Positions 19,385 to 29,886 of a stretch of DNA of 64,000 nt are shown piece after piece. The position numbers and the translations under genes are program-made. Position 1 is the stretch's first letter. Each line of letters starts with the position of its first letter. This DNA comes from Asparagopsis taxiformis (Eukaryota; Rhodophyta; Florideophyceae; Bonnemaisoniales; Bonnemaisoniaceae), in NCBI GenBank assembly GCA_030407315.1, contig JALQPE010001729.1:90213-154212 (forward strand), in the 5' to 3' direction. The notes under the pieces are model-generated. The model made no database searches. It saw nothing but the letters and a program-made list of their open reading frames with translations, and was not told the DNA's origin.

Positions 19385-22300
19385 TCAGTTAGCTGGCCAA
19401 TATTTTCTACCATAGTCAGCAAATATCTCCTCATCAGCTTCAACGTCTCTGGTCAGAACGACCTTGACAGCATGGGGATTCTTGATATTCGAAGCAAAGT
19501 CCGGTTTGTCTATGGCATCGCCTTGTCGAAACTCGGCTGACTGTGTTCGACTCACCTCGGTCGCTTTCTCCGTTCCGTCAATGACCCGACAATCATTGAG
19601 GTAGCTGGTACAATTATAGACCGCTGGAACGAGCCAGACCTTCCGAACAGGTGCACCCCTCCCTATGTACGTGGTTTCCAATTCCATGTTGTAGTCCTGG
19701 AACCTCTGTCCTGTGCACCCAAATCCTTCCGGGCCGTACATCACTGATCTCTGCGGTTCCGAGTCTCGAATCTTCGCATAGAAAATCGTCCCGTTGTACC
19801 AGCCAATGACCGTCCCCTTCTTCAGTTTCTTCGCCGCGAATACGCCAAACCCACCACCTCTTACCTCCGATTGCGAAACATAGACACCGTAGAATGCGGC
19901 ATCAGCAGCCAGAATCGCGTCCGGGTCTATGCTCCAAAACGAGTGCATGTCCTCGGCCGGCCACTGGTCCATAGGCACCCCGCTCAATCTGTGAAGCATA
20001 GAACCGTCCTTCTTCATTGACGCAACGAACACAAGCAGATGGTTCGGCAATGCTGTCACAGCAGGTAAACCTTCTGGTGCATCTGAGATGTGCTTCTGAC
20101 GAAGCCTTGGAGCTTTTCCTGTGACCGGTACCGACTCGTCCCCAAGAATACTCTCCACCTCACGCTGCAAGATCCCCCCATATCGCCCGGCTTTCACCTC
20201 ACTGACGAAAGCATGCAGTATCCACTCCTGCGATGCATCGTGGCACCTTTTTTCCTTCTCACACCCAATGAACCGACGATACGTACCATCCCTCAACGTC
20301 ATACACGCTATGGCTGTGCTGTATGTTCCCGAGAAGAAATCCATCACGATATCGTTCTGCTTCGAAAATCGTTCCAGAAGCTCACGAAGAGTGGTCAACG
20401 CCTTCTGCTCATGGCGCAGTCGGTTGTTCTGCCCATCGTATTGAGCTTCACCAGCCGACAACCTCGGAACGTTGTCAATCGCGTTGGTGAACCCAGGGTG
20501 CCTCGATATGTCCGGATTGTGCAACCTGTAATCCACCATATCGTATGCAGCCATACCCTTCCCCCGCTTATACGCATGGATAACGAAATCGTGCATATTA
20601 TGCAGTGTGCACGTTTTCGTCGATGGATTGGACGTAAAGCTGTGTGGTCGGCGAGATAGCACGACTGGAACACTGTCCACAATCATCTTGCCAGGCTCGG
20701 CATTTCTGATTGCATCCATCCATGCCACGAGTTGGCGCACGCTGGAATAGATTAGAGCATGACCGCCAGGCCGAAGAACTCGAACTATTTCACACGCAAC
20801 ACTCGCCAACTCTTCCGGCTCCAGAATATCGTACTCCGAGTTTTCTCTGCCGCCTTCCCGCCTCGTGTTGAATGGAGGATCAGTGAGCACAAGCTGAACA
20901 CTGTCCTCCAACACGCCATCTTCCAGGAAACTAATTTTGTCCTCCACCTCTTTGGCTACATCAGTGGCGTCACAATTCACAGTGTGAATGTAACGCCCCA
21001 TCACAGCTTCCAGCTTGGTGACATATTCCGGCTTGGATTCCTTTCCGACGTCAACGAGCGGTGCTTCTGTAGGCGATACAGTGTCAACCTCCATAGCGTC
21101 ATCCTCGGCCGCACCTTCTCTTGTTGCTGTTTCGCTAGCAACCGCCGCATTATCGTCCTCTCCACCACCGCGCTCCAGCCTAGCCTTCTTCCTCTGTGGC
21201 TCCAGACTATCCTCTTCTATATCCTCGCTGCCATTGTTTGGCACTGCTGCGGATATTTCCATCTGCGCAGGTGCACCTTCAAGGATGCCAGGCTCGGGCG
21301 TATCCTCAAGACTGTGCAACTCATCCATGGTCAGAGGAAGCTTTCGTTGCTCTCGGGTTCGCAATAACCAAGCCTTCAGCCTCCTCTGACCATCCAGGGC
21401 ATGAGACGTGTTCAACTTGGCTCGCATGAACGAGTTCAATCCGAACTTGTCAGGAGTGTCGAAAAGCAAGGCTCGAAGTCTCTGCATCAGCTGACCACGC
21501 TCGGCGAACACATTCACCTCAGTGACACATTGGCGTATCGACAGCAGGAAGGCGCTTGTCAATGATCGCAGCCTTGCATCCACAGCCACTGGAAGGTCGG
21601 CACAGAACCCGTTTTCACTGTCTACAGTTTTCGGGACAATGGTCAGGTTTTTCCGATGCTCCTCGACCGCGCAGCCATCAGACCGATTCGGGAGTGACCT
21701 GAAGCAAAGGCTCGCAGGATCGAATACCATGAACGGCCAGCACATCGATTCAACATCCTCATACCCCAACACTCTTGCCCCGGTATCCCACGCAGCTAAC
21801 ACACGGTCGACAACAAATCCAAGCTGGTTGGCTTGCGCACTGGATGTTGCAATTCCAACCATTCCACCACCACCAATGGCCCCGGATGTGGCTCTGGCCC
21901 GCCTAGATGGCGCACTGCCCATCTCCTTACTGCGAATAGCCAAGATACACTGGCACATCATAACCATCAGCCTCCTGAACCGCTTCTGGCTAGCCTGCAA
22001 AGAATCTTGCATGTCGGATGTAGCGCCGTCTAGAAAGTACCTGCTCGAAAGCAGTTCGCGGTTCAGTGGAGAGGACAATTCTCCGCGGGGTGTCTTGCCA
22101 AACATTTCGACGGCACGAGAACTAGTCACCCCCACCTGTTTCGGAAACTCAACCATCCTCGGAGAATCACCCATCTCTGCATTGAGTCCCCATGCATGAC
22201 AAAACATTTGCCACAGACGCAAATCAATCGCACTCGAATCTTCTGCTCGGTGATACGGCCGAAGCACAGCCAGGATAGACATGCATGAGCTGTACTGCGG

Positions 22301-22852
22301 TTTACCACTCAGGCTTGAAGCAATTTGGCCGCTTGGATCGCAGGACTTGATCCAGCCCAACACATCGGCCATCCTCACAGACGAAATATGAGCGTACTTG
22401 TCCTTTCCTTTTTGGACCCAGTACTCGTCTCTGAGATCAACGGCGATCATCAGATACTCAACAAACATCATGCGCCTTTGCAGGCCTGCAATGTCGTTGG
22501 ATGTCGTCGCTCTCACACGGTCCAGCACAACAGCAGTACTGCTGTTGGTGTCCGCCACGATAGACTCTTCTCGCATAGGAATCGTAACGCCAGGAGGAAA
22601 GACGCCCTTCTCCATTCCACGTACAATTGCCATGCAGCGGTGCGCTCCATCCAATATCTCCAGAACGCCTTCTCGAAACCTGCCAGTCACGGGATGAGCT
22701 GTGTCATAACCGCTGTTGCGAATGCTCTCCATGAGCGCTTCCACATGACTTGCATCAACATCGCGAATCGATACGAATTTGCTGACTTGATTGGGGTCGA
22801 TGAACACCCATCCGTCGTGCTTTTCACCGTGATTGTGGAACGTTCCTTCCAT
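19385..22852 (-). CDS. ParB-like / DNA adenine methyltransferase / SET domain fusion protein (copy 1)
   Basis: 1155 residues from ATG at 22852 (MEGTFHNHG); an upstream in-frame codon is TTG. Residues about 15-95 are ParB-like, with EILDGAHRCMAIV (DGAHR 68-72). A long helical region follows, then a charged stretch near 540-620. Methyltransferase: motif IV DPPFNTRR at 658-663 comes before motif I MDFFSGTYST (Asp 838). That order is the beta class of amino-methyltransferases, and DPPF points to N6-adenine. The C-terminus (about 1010-1155) is SET-like: GGGFGVFAA, SYLNDCR and EEIFADYGRKYW match the GxG, RFxNHxC-type and ELxxDYG positions. The combination suggests marking of DNA and histone at one locus; this is inferred. 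No introns are evident. It shares a 513-base divergent promoter region with the gene at 23366. Confidence 0.85.
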   Translation of the reverse strand: MEGTFHNHGEKHDGWVFIDPNQVSKFVSIRDVDASHVEALMESIRNSGYDTAHPVTGRFREGVLEILDGAHRCMAIVRGMEKGVFPPGVTIPMREESIVADTNSSTAVVLDRVRATTSNDIAGLQRRMMFVEYLMIAVDLRDEYWVQKGKDKYAHISSVRMADVLGWIKSCDPSGQIASSLSGKPQYSSCMSILAVLRPYHRAEDSSAIDLRLWQMFCHAWGLNAEMGDSPRMVEFPKQVGVTSSRAVEMFGKTPRGELSSPLNRELLSSRYFLDGATSDMQDSLQASQKRFRRLMVMMCQCILAIRSKEMGSAPSRRARATSGAIGGGGMVGIATSSAQANQLGFVVDRVLAAWDTGARVLGYEDVESMCWPFMVFDPASLCFRSLPNRSDGCAVEEHRKNLTIVPKTVDSENGFCADLPVAVDARLRSLTSAFLLSIRQCVTEVNVFAERGQLMQRLRALLFDTPDKFGLNSFMRAKLNTSHALDGQRRLKAWLLRTREQRKLPLTMDELHSLEDTPEPGILEGAPAQMEISAAVPNNGSEDIEEDSLEPQRKKARLERGGGEDDNAAVASETATREGAAEDDAMEVDTVSPTEAPLVDVGKESKPEYVTKLEAVMGRYIHTVNCDATDVAKEVEDKISFLEDGVLEDSVQLVLTDPPFNTRREGGRENSEYDILEPEELASVACEIVRVLRPGGHALIYSSVRQLVAWMDAIRNAEPGKMIVDSVPVVLSRRPHSFTSNPSTKTCTLHNMHDFVIHAYKRGKGMAAYDMVDYRLHNPDISRHPGFTNAIDNVPRLSAGEAQYDGQNNRLRHEQKALTTLRELLERFSKQNDIVMDFFSGTYSTAIACMTLRDGTYRRFIGCEKEKRCHDASQEWILHAFVSEVKAGRYGGILQREVESILGDESVPVTGKAPRLRQKHISDAPEGLPAVTALPNHLLVFVASMKKDGSMLHRLSGVPMDQWPAEDMHSFWSIDPDAILAADAAFYGVYVSQSEVRGGGFGVFAAKKLKKGTVIGWYNGTIFYAKIRDSEPQRSVMYGPEGFGCTGQRFQDYNMELETTYIGRGAPVRKVWLVPAVYNCTSYLNDCRVIDGTEKATEVSRTQSAEFRQGDAIDKPDFASNIKNPHAVKVVLTRDVEADEEIFADYGRKYWPAN

Positions 22853-23365
22853 GGCGAACAAAGGTAGAGTTTTTAAGAAAGGGATAGTTGGTTGCTGCTT
22901 GACCAGGGTGGCGCAAAGCAGAAGTTGGTTGTTTAAAACAAAGTGTCAGCGAGTGGTAGCACTTCGGTGGCTGTTTCCTTTCCACCCCTGTCCGAACCTT
23001 TACAAGATAACTACATCGACTGTTAGCTCAATAATCAATGTAATACTAAAGTAATACTCAAAATATTTTTCCATGCAATTTATTGGGCCCCGTAACATCT
23101 CTAAGCGTATCTTTGTAGTCCAATCGTATGCATCCGACATTCACTTCTAGAACGATTATTCACATCAAATTTTATGCTGCAATCAGTTCATGGCAGACAT
23201 CATCCACACTGACGTGTCAATTTTGTCAATTGTCCATTCTATTTCTACACCACCTAAACATCTCTTCTGGACCTTTCCAATCCTCCTAGTATATACTACT
23301 CTTTAGCAGAAGGTAACGGTTAGGCTTTCACTAATACAACAATTCTATCCCATAGCTATCCCAAC
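22853..23365. promoter_or_regulatory. Divergent promoter region between methyltransferase-SET and Tudor-like genes
   Basis: 513 bases between two divergent starts. TATATAC at 23290-23296 lies about 75 bp before the ATG at 23366 and may be its TATA box. The region is duplicated intact at 29374-29886. No palindrome array lies here, unlike the outer borders. Confidence 0.5.
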
Positions 23366-24727
23366 ATGCTTCCTCTCGCTCCAAACGACGTTATAGAAGT
23401 TCAATGGGAACTTCGGCCGTTTGGGAGGAAACGAAAAATTGTGTGGTGGTCTGCAATCGTCAAGGAAATTACTCAGGTCAAGACCGAAACAGACCCATTC
23501 CTCCATGCATTGCTCGAATACAAAGCTGAATATGGTTTCGACTCTACCCTTTCTCAAGTCAAGATTTCAGATCGTAACGAGCTCGTCGACAAGGATTCCG
23601 GAAGGGTTCTCCCGTGGCGAAGTGGTGAGCTTCGCAGTATGGACTCACCTGCATCCCCAGCAGAGAGAGACCCGGACTACGGCATTGACCACACTCGCCA
23701 CCGCCACCGCGGCATCCTTCAAGATTGCACTGCGGATCAAATGAAGAAGACCATAGCAGAAATGCTGGCAAGATTGGAAAAGCTGGAGTCAGCTGCCAAA
23801 CATCCTCTTCCCCCTCCATTCGATTCCAACAGCTCCATGACCTCCTCTGCTCTGACTGTATGTAGCATTCTGTTTCAGAAGCTTGGTGTGTACACGGACA
23901 AGCCCCTCTCCCTCCGGATGACAAAATCCGAGCACTCCAGGGGAATGCGACAAACATCGCAAGAAGAAATCAGAGTACAGGCTGACTGCTCCCTTGCTCA
24001 ATTCCGCACTATTGCCATTCAATGCAAGGCGAAAGAGAATCGTGATGTTCTCTTCCTGCCGTCCTTTGAGGACATCACCTTTCCCTCTGGAAATGAGTCG
24101 GATCTTTCCATCATTTTCCCCACCTTTCAGGCACTATGTGACTCCATAGGTACCTCGCAACACGGGTTCCAGAAAATATTGGTGAAGAGCAGGGCGGAAC
24201 GCGATGGAGGCAGCTCATCGATTGTCCGAATTTTAGGAAATCTAGTCGACGTTGACTGCTCTCATGATGCTCCTTCTTCCGCATTTCTCGTCGGCTCATC
24301 TGCTTACGTCCTGTCCAGCCCAGACCAACGTATGACAGTTCTTTGCAGAGACTCCTACGAGTTTGACCATGTCAACAATACATTTTTACATCCCCTATGT
24401 CTTAGCCAACTATCACAGTCTAGCATCGTGGACTCTTTCCACCTACGTGATAAGGCTACTGTTACTTATGGAGCAACGTTTTCGTTACTGTGGAGACGTA
24501 TTCAGCGCCGAGCTTGTTACAGCACTTTCCAGCCTCTATCAACCGCAGAGACGTTTGGTACACTACATCTACGCTTACCTTGCTGTATTTTCAGTGGTAC
24601 TACTATATGCCAGGAGCTTGAAGACATTGGCTATGAGGCTATCTCTCGTCTTGGCTTCAATGCGGATTCAGACACTACCCACCCACCCTCTCCTCCACCT
24701 GCCACCTGCAGTCCGGAGCAAAAATGA
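23366..24727 (+). CDS. Protein with N-terminal small-barrel (Tudor-like) domain, copy 1a
   Basis: 453 residues from ATG 23366. The first 60 residues (VIEVQWELRPFGRKR, IVWWSAIVKEI) look like a Tudor- or PWWP-like beta-barrel that could bind a chromatin mark; this is motif-based. A short Leu-rich helix follows (ADQMKKTIAEMLARLEKLES, about 125-150). The rest has no recognised domain. The minus-strand protein at 59480-61219 is a likely homologue (IEVWFEVSGVGMWWGGKVV, SMSLLDAGKF-type helix). It lies tail-to-tail with the coiled-coil gene at 25003, the same pairing as in cluster 2. An almost identical copy is at 29887. Confidence 0.72.
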   Translation: MLPLAPNDVIEVQWELRPFGRKRKIVWWSAIVKEITQVKTETDPFLHALLEYKAEYGFDSTLSQVKISDRNELVDKDSGRVLPWRSGELRSMDSPASPAERDPDYGIDHTRHRHRGILQDCTADQMKKTIAEMLARLEKLESAAKHPLPPPFDSNSSMTSSALTVCSILFQKLGVYTDKPLSLRMTKSEHSRGMRQTSQEEIRVQADCSLAQFRTIAIQCKAKENRDVLFLPSFEDITFPSGNESDLSIIFPTFQALCDSIGTSQHGFQKILVKSRAERDGGSSSIVRILGNLVDVDCSHDAPSSAFLVGSSAYVLSSPDQRMTVLCRDSYEFDHVNNTFLHPLCLSQLSQSSIVDSFHLRDKATVTYGATFSLLWRRIQRRACYSTFQPLSTAETFGTLHLRLPCCIFSGTTICQELEDIGYEAISRLGFNADSDTTHPPSPPPATCSPEQK

Positions 24728-25002
24728 TAAAGCACACCTATCCGTAGTTATCCTGTTCCTGGGTATTCCATTCTAGAGCTCCTGTGGCCATCAATTTCTA
24801 GTAAAGACGGATACCCTCGCCCCTTCCTACTTCGACTATTCCACTACCTGTCTCTGCGCTGTTCCTTCGACTTGACACTATCGTCTGACTGGTTTCCTGA
24901 TGTCTCGCACCTATCTACTTCCATCTATTACAAAATTCACCTCAACAGAAATTTTATTTCTTCATTCTTCGTCTACTACACCGAAACTGGTTTCATCCGA
25001 TA

Positions 25003-26529
25003 CTACTCCCCTTCATTCTCGATTTCATCATCGACGAATACCTTCACATATTCTGCATCTCCTCCGTCCTCTTCCATAGACCTGAAGCTCTCCTCCAGCA
25101 CTGATTCCCCCCCATCGTCTACGTTCAGTTCTTCATATCTATCACGCGATATAGTCAAAACCTCCTCATTCATGAACCGACTACTCACCCGCTCCCCGGG
25201 AAGAAGCAGTTTCACTGCTTCATTGATTTCCCGGATTTGCGCTCCTTCCACCTCTGTTCCACTTTGAAATTTCAAAATCGTTCGGAACCCGTATGCAAGT
25301 ATGTAGATGAATTGCAAGGAGTATTCTGAACGTCGCAGGAACATGTTCTTATCAGAACATTGCGTGTAGGCGACTGCAAAGTTCAGTGCAACCTCTACTA
25401 AATTGATCCTCCTAGTCAAAAACCTCTTGTCCGGTTCTCCAATTATTTGAACTTCGTACTCGACTTTGAATAGCATTTCTTTTCGCACTGCAATGAAGTC
25501 GCGAAGAATCTTCATATTCTTGTCATCCATTGCTGCACGCTCCGCTGCATTCATTTTCCTCTGCGCCGAGTACAGACTTGGAACTGACTCAATGTCCAGC
25601 CCACCGTCGTGCAAATGATGCTCCATTCGGACTGAACCTTGAAACCCACTGTATAGAACGAATCCAAGATCTCGGATGAACCGGTTTCGCACATGATCTC
25701 TGGACTTGTTCATAAACCCGGTCACTGCTGTGAGTGCCGATTTCGTCACAGTGATGCCTACCTCCTTTCTGTGCAACGGCCCATTGTCTCCAACCTTTCT
25801 TCGCTTCTGCTTTCGAGCGGCCCCATCACTTCCCTCGGACGTCCCATGCATTCCATCCATGCGAGCAGAGTCCGTTCCGCGAATTGTCTCCTCAATGGTC
25901 CCGGTAGTCACATACCCCCGCGCCCTCCACCGTTCGATACCTTCCGACGTTCCATTGGAGCTGGAACGGTCTCCTCCCTCTCTGAAAGAATTGTTTTGAC
26001 ACGTATTCTTGATTAAAGAGGTCACAACTTGGCAGCGCAATTCAATGTGGTTCCGGCCGGCAAGCGTCCTATTGAACACATCCTTTCGCTCATTGCTCTG
26101 CCTGGCGAACATCAGCGTATTGATTAGCTGGCATCCGTTGAAATGCCTATCCCTCTTATCCACCATTGCCTTCGTGTACGTTGGAACAACAGCACACAGC
26201 ACAGCACACACCATTTCGAACGTGAACGATTTCTCCGCATCCTGCGCAATGCGGAGACGTTCCCTGTCCTTCTCGGAGGCGATCTTCTTCGGATGTCCTT
26301 GTCCCTGGCTCAGAAGCCCATCGACGATGCTCTTGACCTCCTGCATATCGGTGTTTAGCATGGAGACAGTCTTGGCGACATTTCCGAGAGTCTCGCGTAA
26401 TTGAATGGTGCTCTTCTCGACGGCATCCATTTTATCACTCAGGGCTTTCAACTCTGCAGTGATGTTCGAAAAGCCCTCACGCGTTATTTCGGAAAATGCG
26501 GCGATGCTTACGGAGGTTTCGGGATTCAT
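25003..26529 (-). CDS. Coiled-coil protein of the ParB/MTase cluster, copy 1a
   Basis: 508 residues from ATG 26529 (MNPETSVSI); the frame extends upstream only with non-ATG codons. Residues about 5-75 form a heptad-like coiled coil (ELKALSDKMDAVEKSTIQL). A conserved helical part follows (FEMVCAVLCAVVP), then a charged linker, a second block (KSRDHVRNRFIRDLGFVLY) and an acidic tail. No known fold was recognised. The protein at 57716-59359 shares the block order (NSRKNMKQELLKSCFFLLH) and the partner gene. Convergent with the Tudor-like gene, 275 bases apart. The end of the gene crosses a C7 tract at 25107-25113. It could be a partner or oligomerisation subunit; this is inferred. Confidence 0.7.
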   Translation of the reverse strand: MNPETSVSIAAFSEITREGFSNITAELKALSDKMDAVEKSTIQLRETLGNVAKTVSMLNTDMQEVKSIVDGLLSQGQGHPKKIASEKDRERLRIAQDAEKSFTFEMVCAVLCAVVPTYTKAMVDKRDRHFNGCQLINTLMFARQSNERKDVFNRTLAGRNHIELRCQVVTSLIKNTCQNNSFREGGDRSSSNGTSEGIERWRARGYVTTGTIEETIRGTDSARMDGMHGTSEGSDGAARKQKRRKVGDNGPLHRKEVGITVTKSALTAVTGFMNKSRDHVRNRFIRDLGFVLYSGFQGSVRMEHHLHDGGLDIESVPSLYSAQRKMNAAERAAMDDKNMKILRDFIAVRKEMLFKVEYEVQIIGEPDKRFLTRRINLVEVALNFAVAYTQCSDKNMFLRRSEYSLQFIYILAYGFRTILKFQSGTEVEGAQIREINEAVKLLLPGERVSSRFMNEEVLTISRDRYEELNVDDGGESVLEESFRSMEEDGGDAEYVKVFVDDEIENEGE

Positions 26530-27059
26530 CTTGACCTTGCAATTGGAGTTTGCTAAAAGGAGAATTGCTTTGAAGGATGTCACGCTTAGTACAGCAGTGT
26601 TGTAGCAAATATCATTTCAGTGGATGCATCCATCCTGGTCTACTCTACATAATAATAATGCTTCCCAGTGCTCCGTAACGGTTATTTTTCATAATTTAGT
26701 GGTGGATGGTGCGTATTCTTTCCTTTGCCACCACCCACGTCCTGTGCATACCACACCTCGCTACCAGACTGACGTCTCCTACTAGACACTTTCAATGCAA
26801 AGATAGATAGGTATAATTTGAAATGCTAAACTCAACATATTATAGCTACTATGTACATTCTCTCCTTACGGTGAGACAAACCAGATATGTTCTGTTCTCC
26901 CAATCTTCCTTTCTCCAACGTCCTATTCAGCATCTAGCTTCCCCGCACCCAACTATCTGTAAAGCACCATCACAATTAATATAGTCGTATACCACACACC
27001 ATTCCAATATTTACCTTCACACCAACACTATGCTCCATATTTCCTCTAAGTCCACTCCA
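26530..27059. other. Spacer upstream of the coiled-coil gene
   Basis: AT-rich, no supported gene. It likely contains the promoter of the minus-strand coiled-coil gene. Duplicated at about 33050-33579. Confidence 0.45.
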
Positions 27060-27412
27060 CCAGACAGTGTTGTCAAACAATGCACGGTACTACCCGCAGA
27101 CAATACAATTTGCTATCTACACTACTGTCTACAGATTTCCCCAGACAGTGCAGTAATACAGTACAATGTATTGTCTCAGACAGTAAAATGTACTGTCTGC
27201 ACATACTGTCTGGCGGCAACACTTCCGGACAGTAAAATTTACTGTTCTGGACAGTAAATTTTACTGTTTTTGGTACTGTCCAGATTTCGTGCCAGTTTAC
27301 TGCTGCAGCAGTATTCTGAAATTTCCAGACAGTAAATTTTACTGTCTCCGCGCACTGTCTTGGCCAGACAGTAATTTTTACTGTCTCAGACAGTAAATTT
27401 ACTGTCTGTTTT
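27060..27412. repeat. P4 cluster of ACAGTAAATTTTACTGT-type palindromes, copy 1
   Basis: About ten ACAGT/ACTGT half sites lie in 350 bases. Several are joined as palindromes such as GACAGTAAATTTTACTGTC (27,330-27,350), GACAGTAATTTTTACTGTC and GACAGTAAATTTACTGTC. The centres vary by one to three bases. The family sits beside the first Tudor/coiled-coil pair only. Confidence 0.88.
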
Positions 27413-27874
27413 CATTCTCAACACCGTAGTGAACAATTTGCCCTTTCCGCGTCCGGAACGAACGCCGAGTACATGTCGCCAGGTTCCTGATCAACTGGAT
27501 CGATGGAGCTTGCTCTGCAGGAGAGCAGGACAGGCGGTTTGTTATGCCTGGACAATTTCCATACCGATCTCCCTTCTTGAGTGCAAAATTATGAGTCTAG
27601 AAATTGACCTGCATCGGCTGCTGTATCACATCTGTGCTAAGGATTGATGATACCCGTACCGCTGAGAAATTGCAGCTCTGGTAACGTGGGGATGATGTGC
27701 TGAACACGCAGAACGCTGATCCATAACGGGACTGCTTCATAGGCATAGTACGGAATGTATTGAGACAGCCCAAGCGAATTCAGGAGGGAGCACCAGGGCA
27801 GTGCGCGGTGACTCAGCAGATACCAGTGGTGAGTGGTCTAAATGGGGCTACACACGAGTTTGTCAATGAACAGT

Positions 27875-28291
27875 CTATTTTAGTTTGGAAATGTGTCGGA
27901 TGGATGGTATGTTGTAAATGTCGACAGATTTGAGGAAGCGATAGAAGCAATCAGCACCGTGTAGTTGCATCAAGGCTTTAGTGGCCATTGCTAGAGAACT
28001 TTCTCCAATGCCATTATTGCAGGATAGGCAGAAAACCCGGCCGGCTTCGAGATTGAAGAATTCATTGCGCAGATTGAATGAATGCAATTGACGGAGAATG
28101 CAGAAGTATACAATGGTATCGTTTTGGAGGGTGACGTAGGGGAAACATGTTGGGCTTGTTGGAAATGCTGAGAGCGATGATGAGATCCAGTCGTTTCCGT
28201 CGTAGATGGCGGTGCTTATTTTCTGCACGGCTAGCTTGTCTGCTGGGCGACTGGGCGGTATTGGCGTACGATGAAGCGGAACTGGTGGTGT
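27875..28291 (-). pseudogene. Hypothetical coding fragment, copy 1
   Basis: An open frame from a stop at 28292 down to 27875 with balanced, protein-like composition (QKISTAIYDGNDW, EAGRVFCLSCNNGIGESS). It has no early ATG, so it may be a terminal exon or a gene remnant. No family recognised. Duplicated at 34395-34812. Confidence 0.25.
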
Positions 28292-28459
28292 TTAAATGAC
28301 ATTTTTTGTTGGAGATGGATGTATGTGTGCGACTAGAATGTAGTAAGAGGATGAAATTGTTTATGTTTGATGGGCGTCGCATGTTAGGGGACTTTATGTC
28401 GTGTGGGGCAATAATGTCTCAAGTATTTGAAGCAGACAGCAATCGCTTGAGCACATATA

Positions 28460-28699
28460 GACGTCCGATGAATGACCAGCGCAATTGCATTGCTGGCGAG
28501 CCCAGAAATTCTAAAATTTCAGTCAGAAAAAAATGCAAAAATACATCGATTTGGGCGGTCAAAAGTGCCGTACGGCACACCCCCATCTCAAAAACATGTT
28601 CACATGTGCATGTTTTTGAGAATAGCCCAAAAAATAAAGCAATTCAGGACGTCCGCCGGACATAGGCTTGATTCTAATTTGGCCACAACGGCCCCAGAG
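28460..28699 (+). repeat. P3 repeat, copy in duplication unit 1
   Basis: About 240 bp: GACGTCC-type start, attgcattgctgg, AGAAATTCTAAAATTTC, palindrome GTGCCGTACGGCAC, hairpin CTCAAAAACATG ... CATGTTTTTGAG, and an end at GGCCACAACGGCC. The start is more diverged than in the copies at 36-42 kb. Confidence 0.85.
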
Positions 28700-29270
28700 G
28701 CTACCAAGCGCCCCGAGCGGCCCCTCCCCGCTCACTTACCCACTCACGCCCATCTTGCAGAAACGTTCCTGCTGGCCTCATCCATGCCTTCACATCCACA
28801 TCATAATCCTCTGCTGAGCTGTTCACCTTGGACGCTCACTGGAAGTACTCGTCTTCGACGTCCGCCAATGCAGGACAACACCATGAATACTAAACACACC
28901 GTGGATCTCAGTCATCAACGGTGGGCGTCCTTTAAATGACTGCTATAGAACCATTGCCCAAAGCCCTCTAGTTTGGACGCTCAGCCAACAGCGATTGCTG
29001 CTCTACCTCCTTGGTCGTTCTCCGATGCATGTAAATGCGTCAAAGTACGACCGATGGGGCAGTCCAAACTTTTTGCACCAGTGCACGCCTAGGGATACCA
29101 CAAGGTTCGTCATACACACACAAACACACAAACAACCACGCACTGCAGCACCCAACTTTCGCATGCGTCAGTGATGTGCTGCTGCAGTGTGTATGCGCCG
29201 TGCGGTAGCAAGATTTCCATGCTTGCAGCCATTCACATCCAGACATCCAGCCGCCGACCAGGGAAGCCGT
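28700..29270. other. Spacer at the end of duplication unit 1
   Basis: No supported gene. It contains a CA-rich stretch near 29,110-29,135. Duplicated at 35221-35791. Confidence 0.45.
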
Positions 29271-29373
29271 TTGCATCAACATCGCGAATCGATACGAATT
29301 TGCTGACTTGATTGGGGTCGATGAACACCCATCCGTCGTGCTTTTCACCGTGATTGTGGAACGTTCCTTCCAT
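29271..29373 (-). pseudogene. 5' fragment of methyltransferase-SET gene at the duplication junction
   Basis: The first 34 codons of the gene at 19385-22852, with its promoter side intact, joined at TTGCA to unrelated spacer. It encodes only the first strand of the ParB-like domain (WVFIDPNQVSKFV). Non-functional by length, though it could still be transcribed. Confidence 0.9.
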
Positions 29374-29886
29374 GGCGAACAAAGGTAGAGTTTTTAAGAA
29401 AGGGATAGTTGGTTGCTGCTTGACCAGGGTGGCGCAAAGCAGAAGTTGGTTGTTTAAAACAAAGTGTCAGCGAGTGGTAGCACTTCGGTGGCTGTTTCCT
29501 TTCCACCCCTGTCCGAACCTTTACAAGATAACTACATCGACTGTTAGCTCAATAATCAATGTAATACTAAAGTAATACTCAAAATATTTTTCCATGCAAT
29601 TTATTGGGCCCCGTAACATCTCTAAGCGTATCTTTGTAGTCCAATCGTATGCATCCGACATTCACTTCTAGAACGATTATTCACATCAAATTTTATGCTG
29701 CAATCAGTTCATGGCAGACATCATCCACACTGACGTGTCAATTTTGTCAATTGTCCATTCTATTTCTACACCACCTAAACATCTCTTCTGGACCTTTCCA
29801 ATCCTCCTAGTATATACTACTCTTTAGCAGAAGGTAACGGTTAGGCTTTCACTAATACAACAATTCTATCCCATAGCTATCCCAAC

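Larger units (their letters stand above)
22750..29270 (+). repeat. 6,521-bp direct tandem duplication, copy 1
   Basis: Copies 22750-29270 and 29271-35791 are adjacent, in the same orientation and equal in length. TTGCA occurs at 22750, 29271 and 35792, consistent with a microhomology-mediated junction. Differences noticed: G24035 versus C30556 (Glu to Gln), C7 versus C6 in the coiled-coil gene, and one extra T near 34,830. Others may exist. A collapsed or duplicated haplotype in assembly is an alternative. Confidence 0.93.

Noticed and set aside
28472..28939. 155-codon plus-strand frame over a P3 repeat
   Set aside because: It runs through the hairpins of P3 and has no protein-like features; similar short frames appear in every P3 copy.
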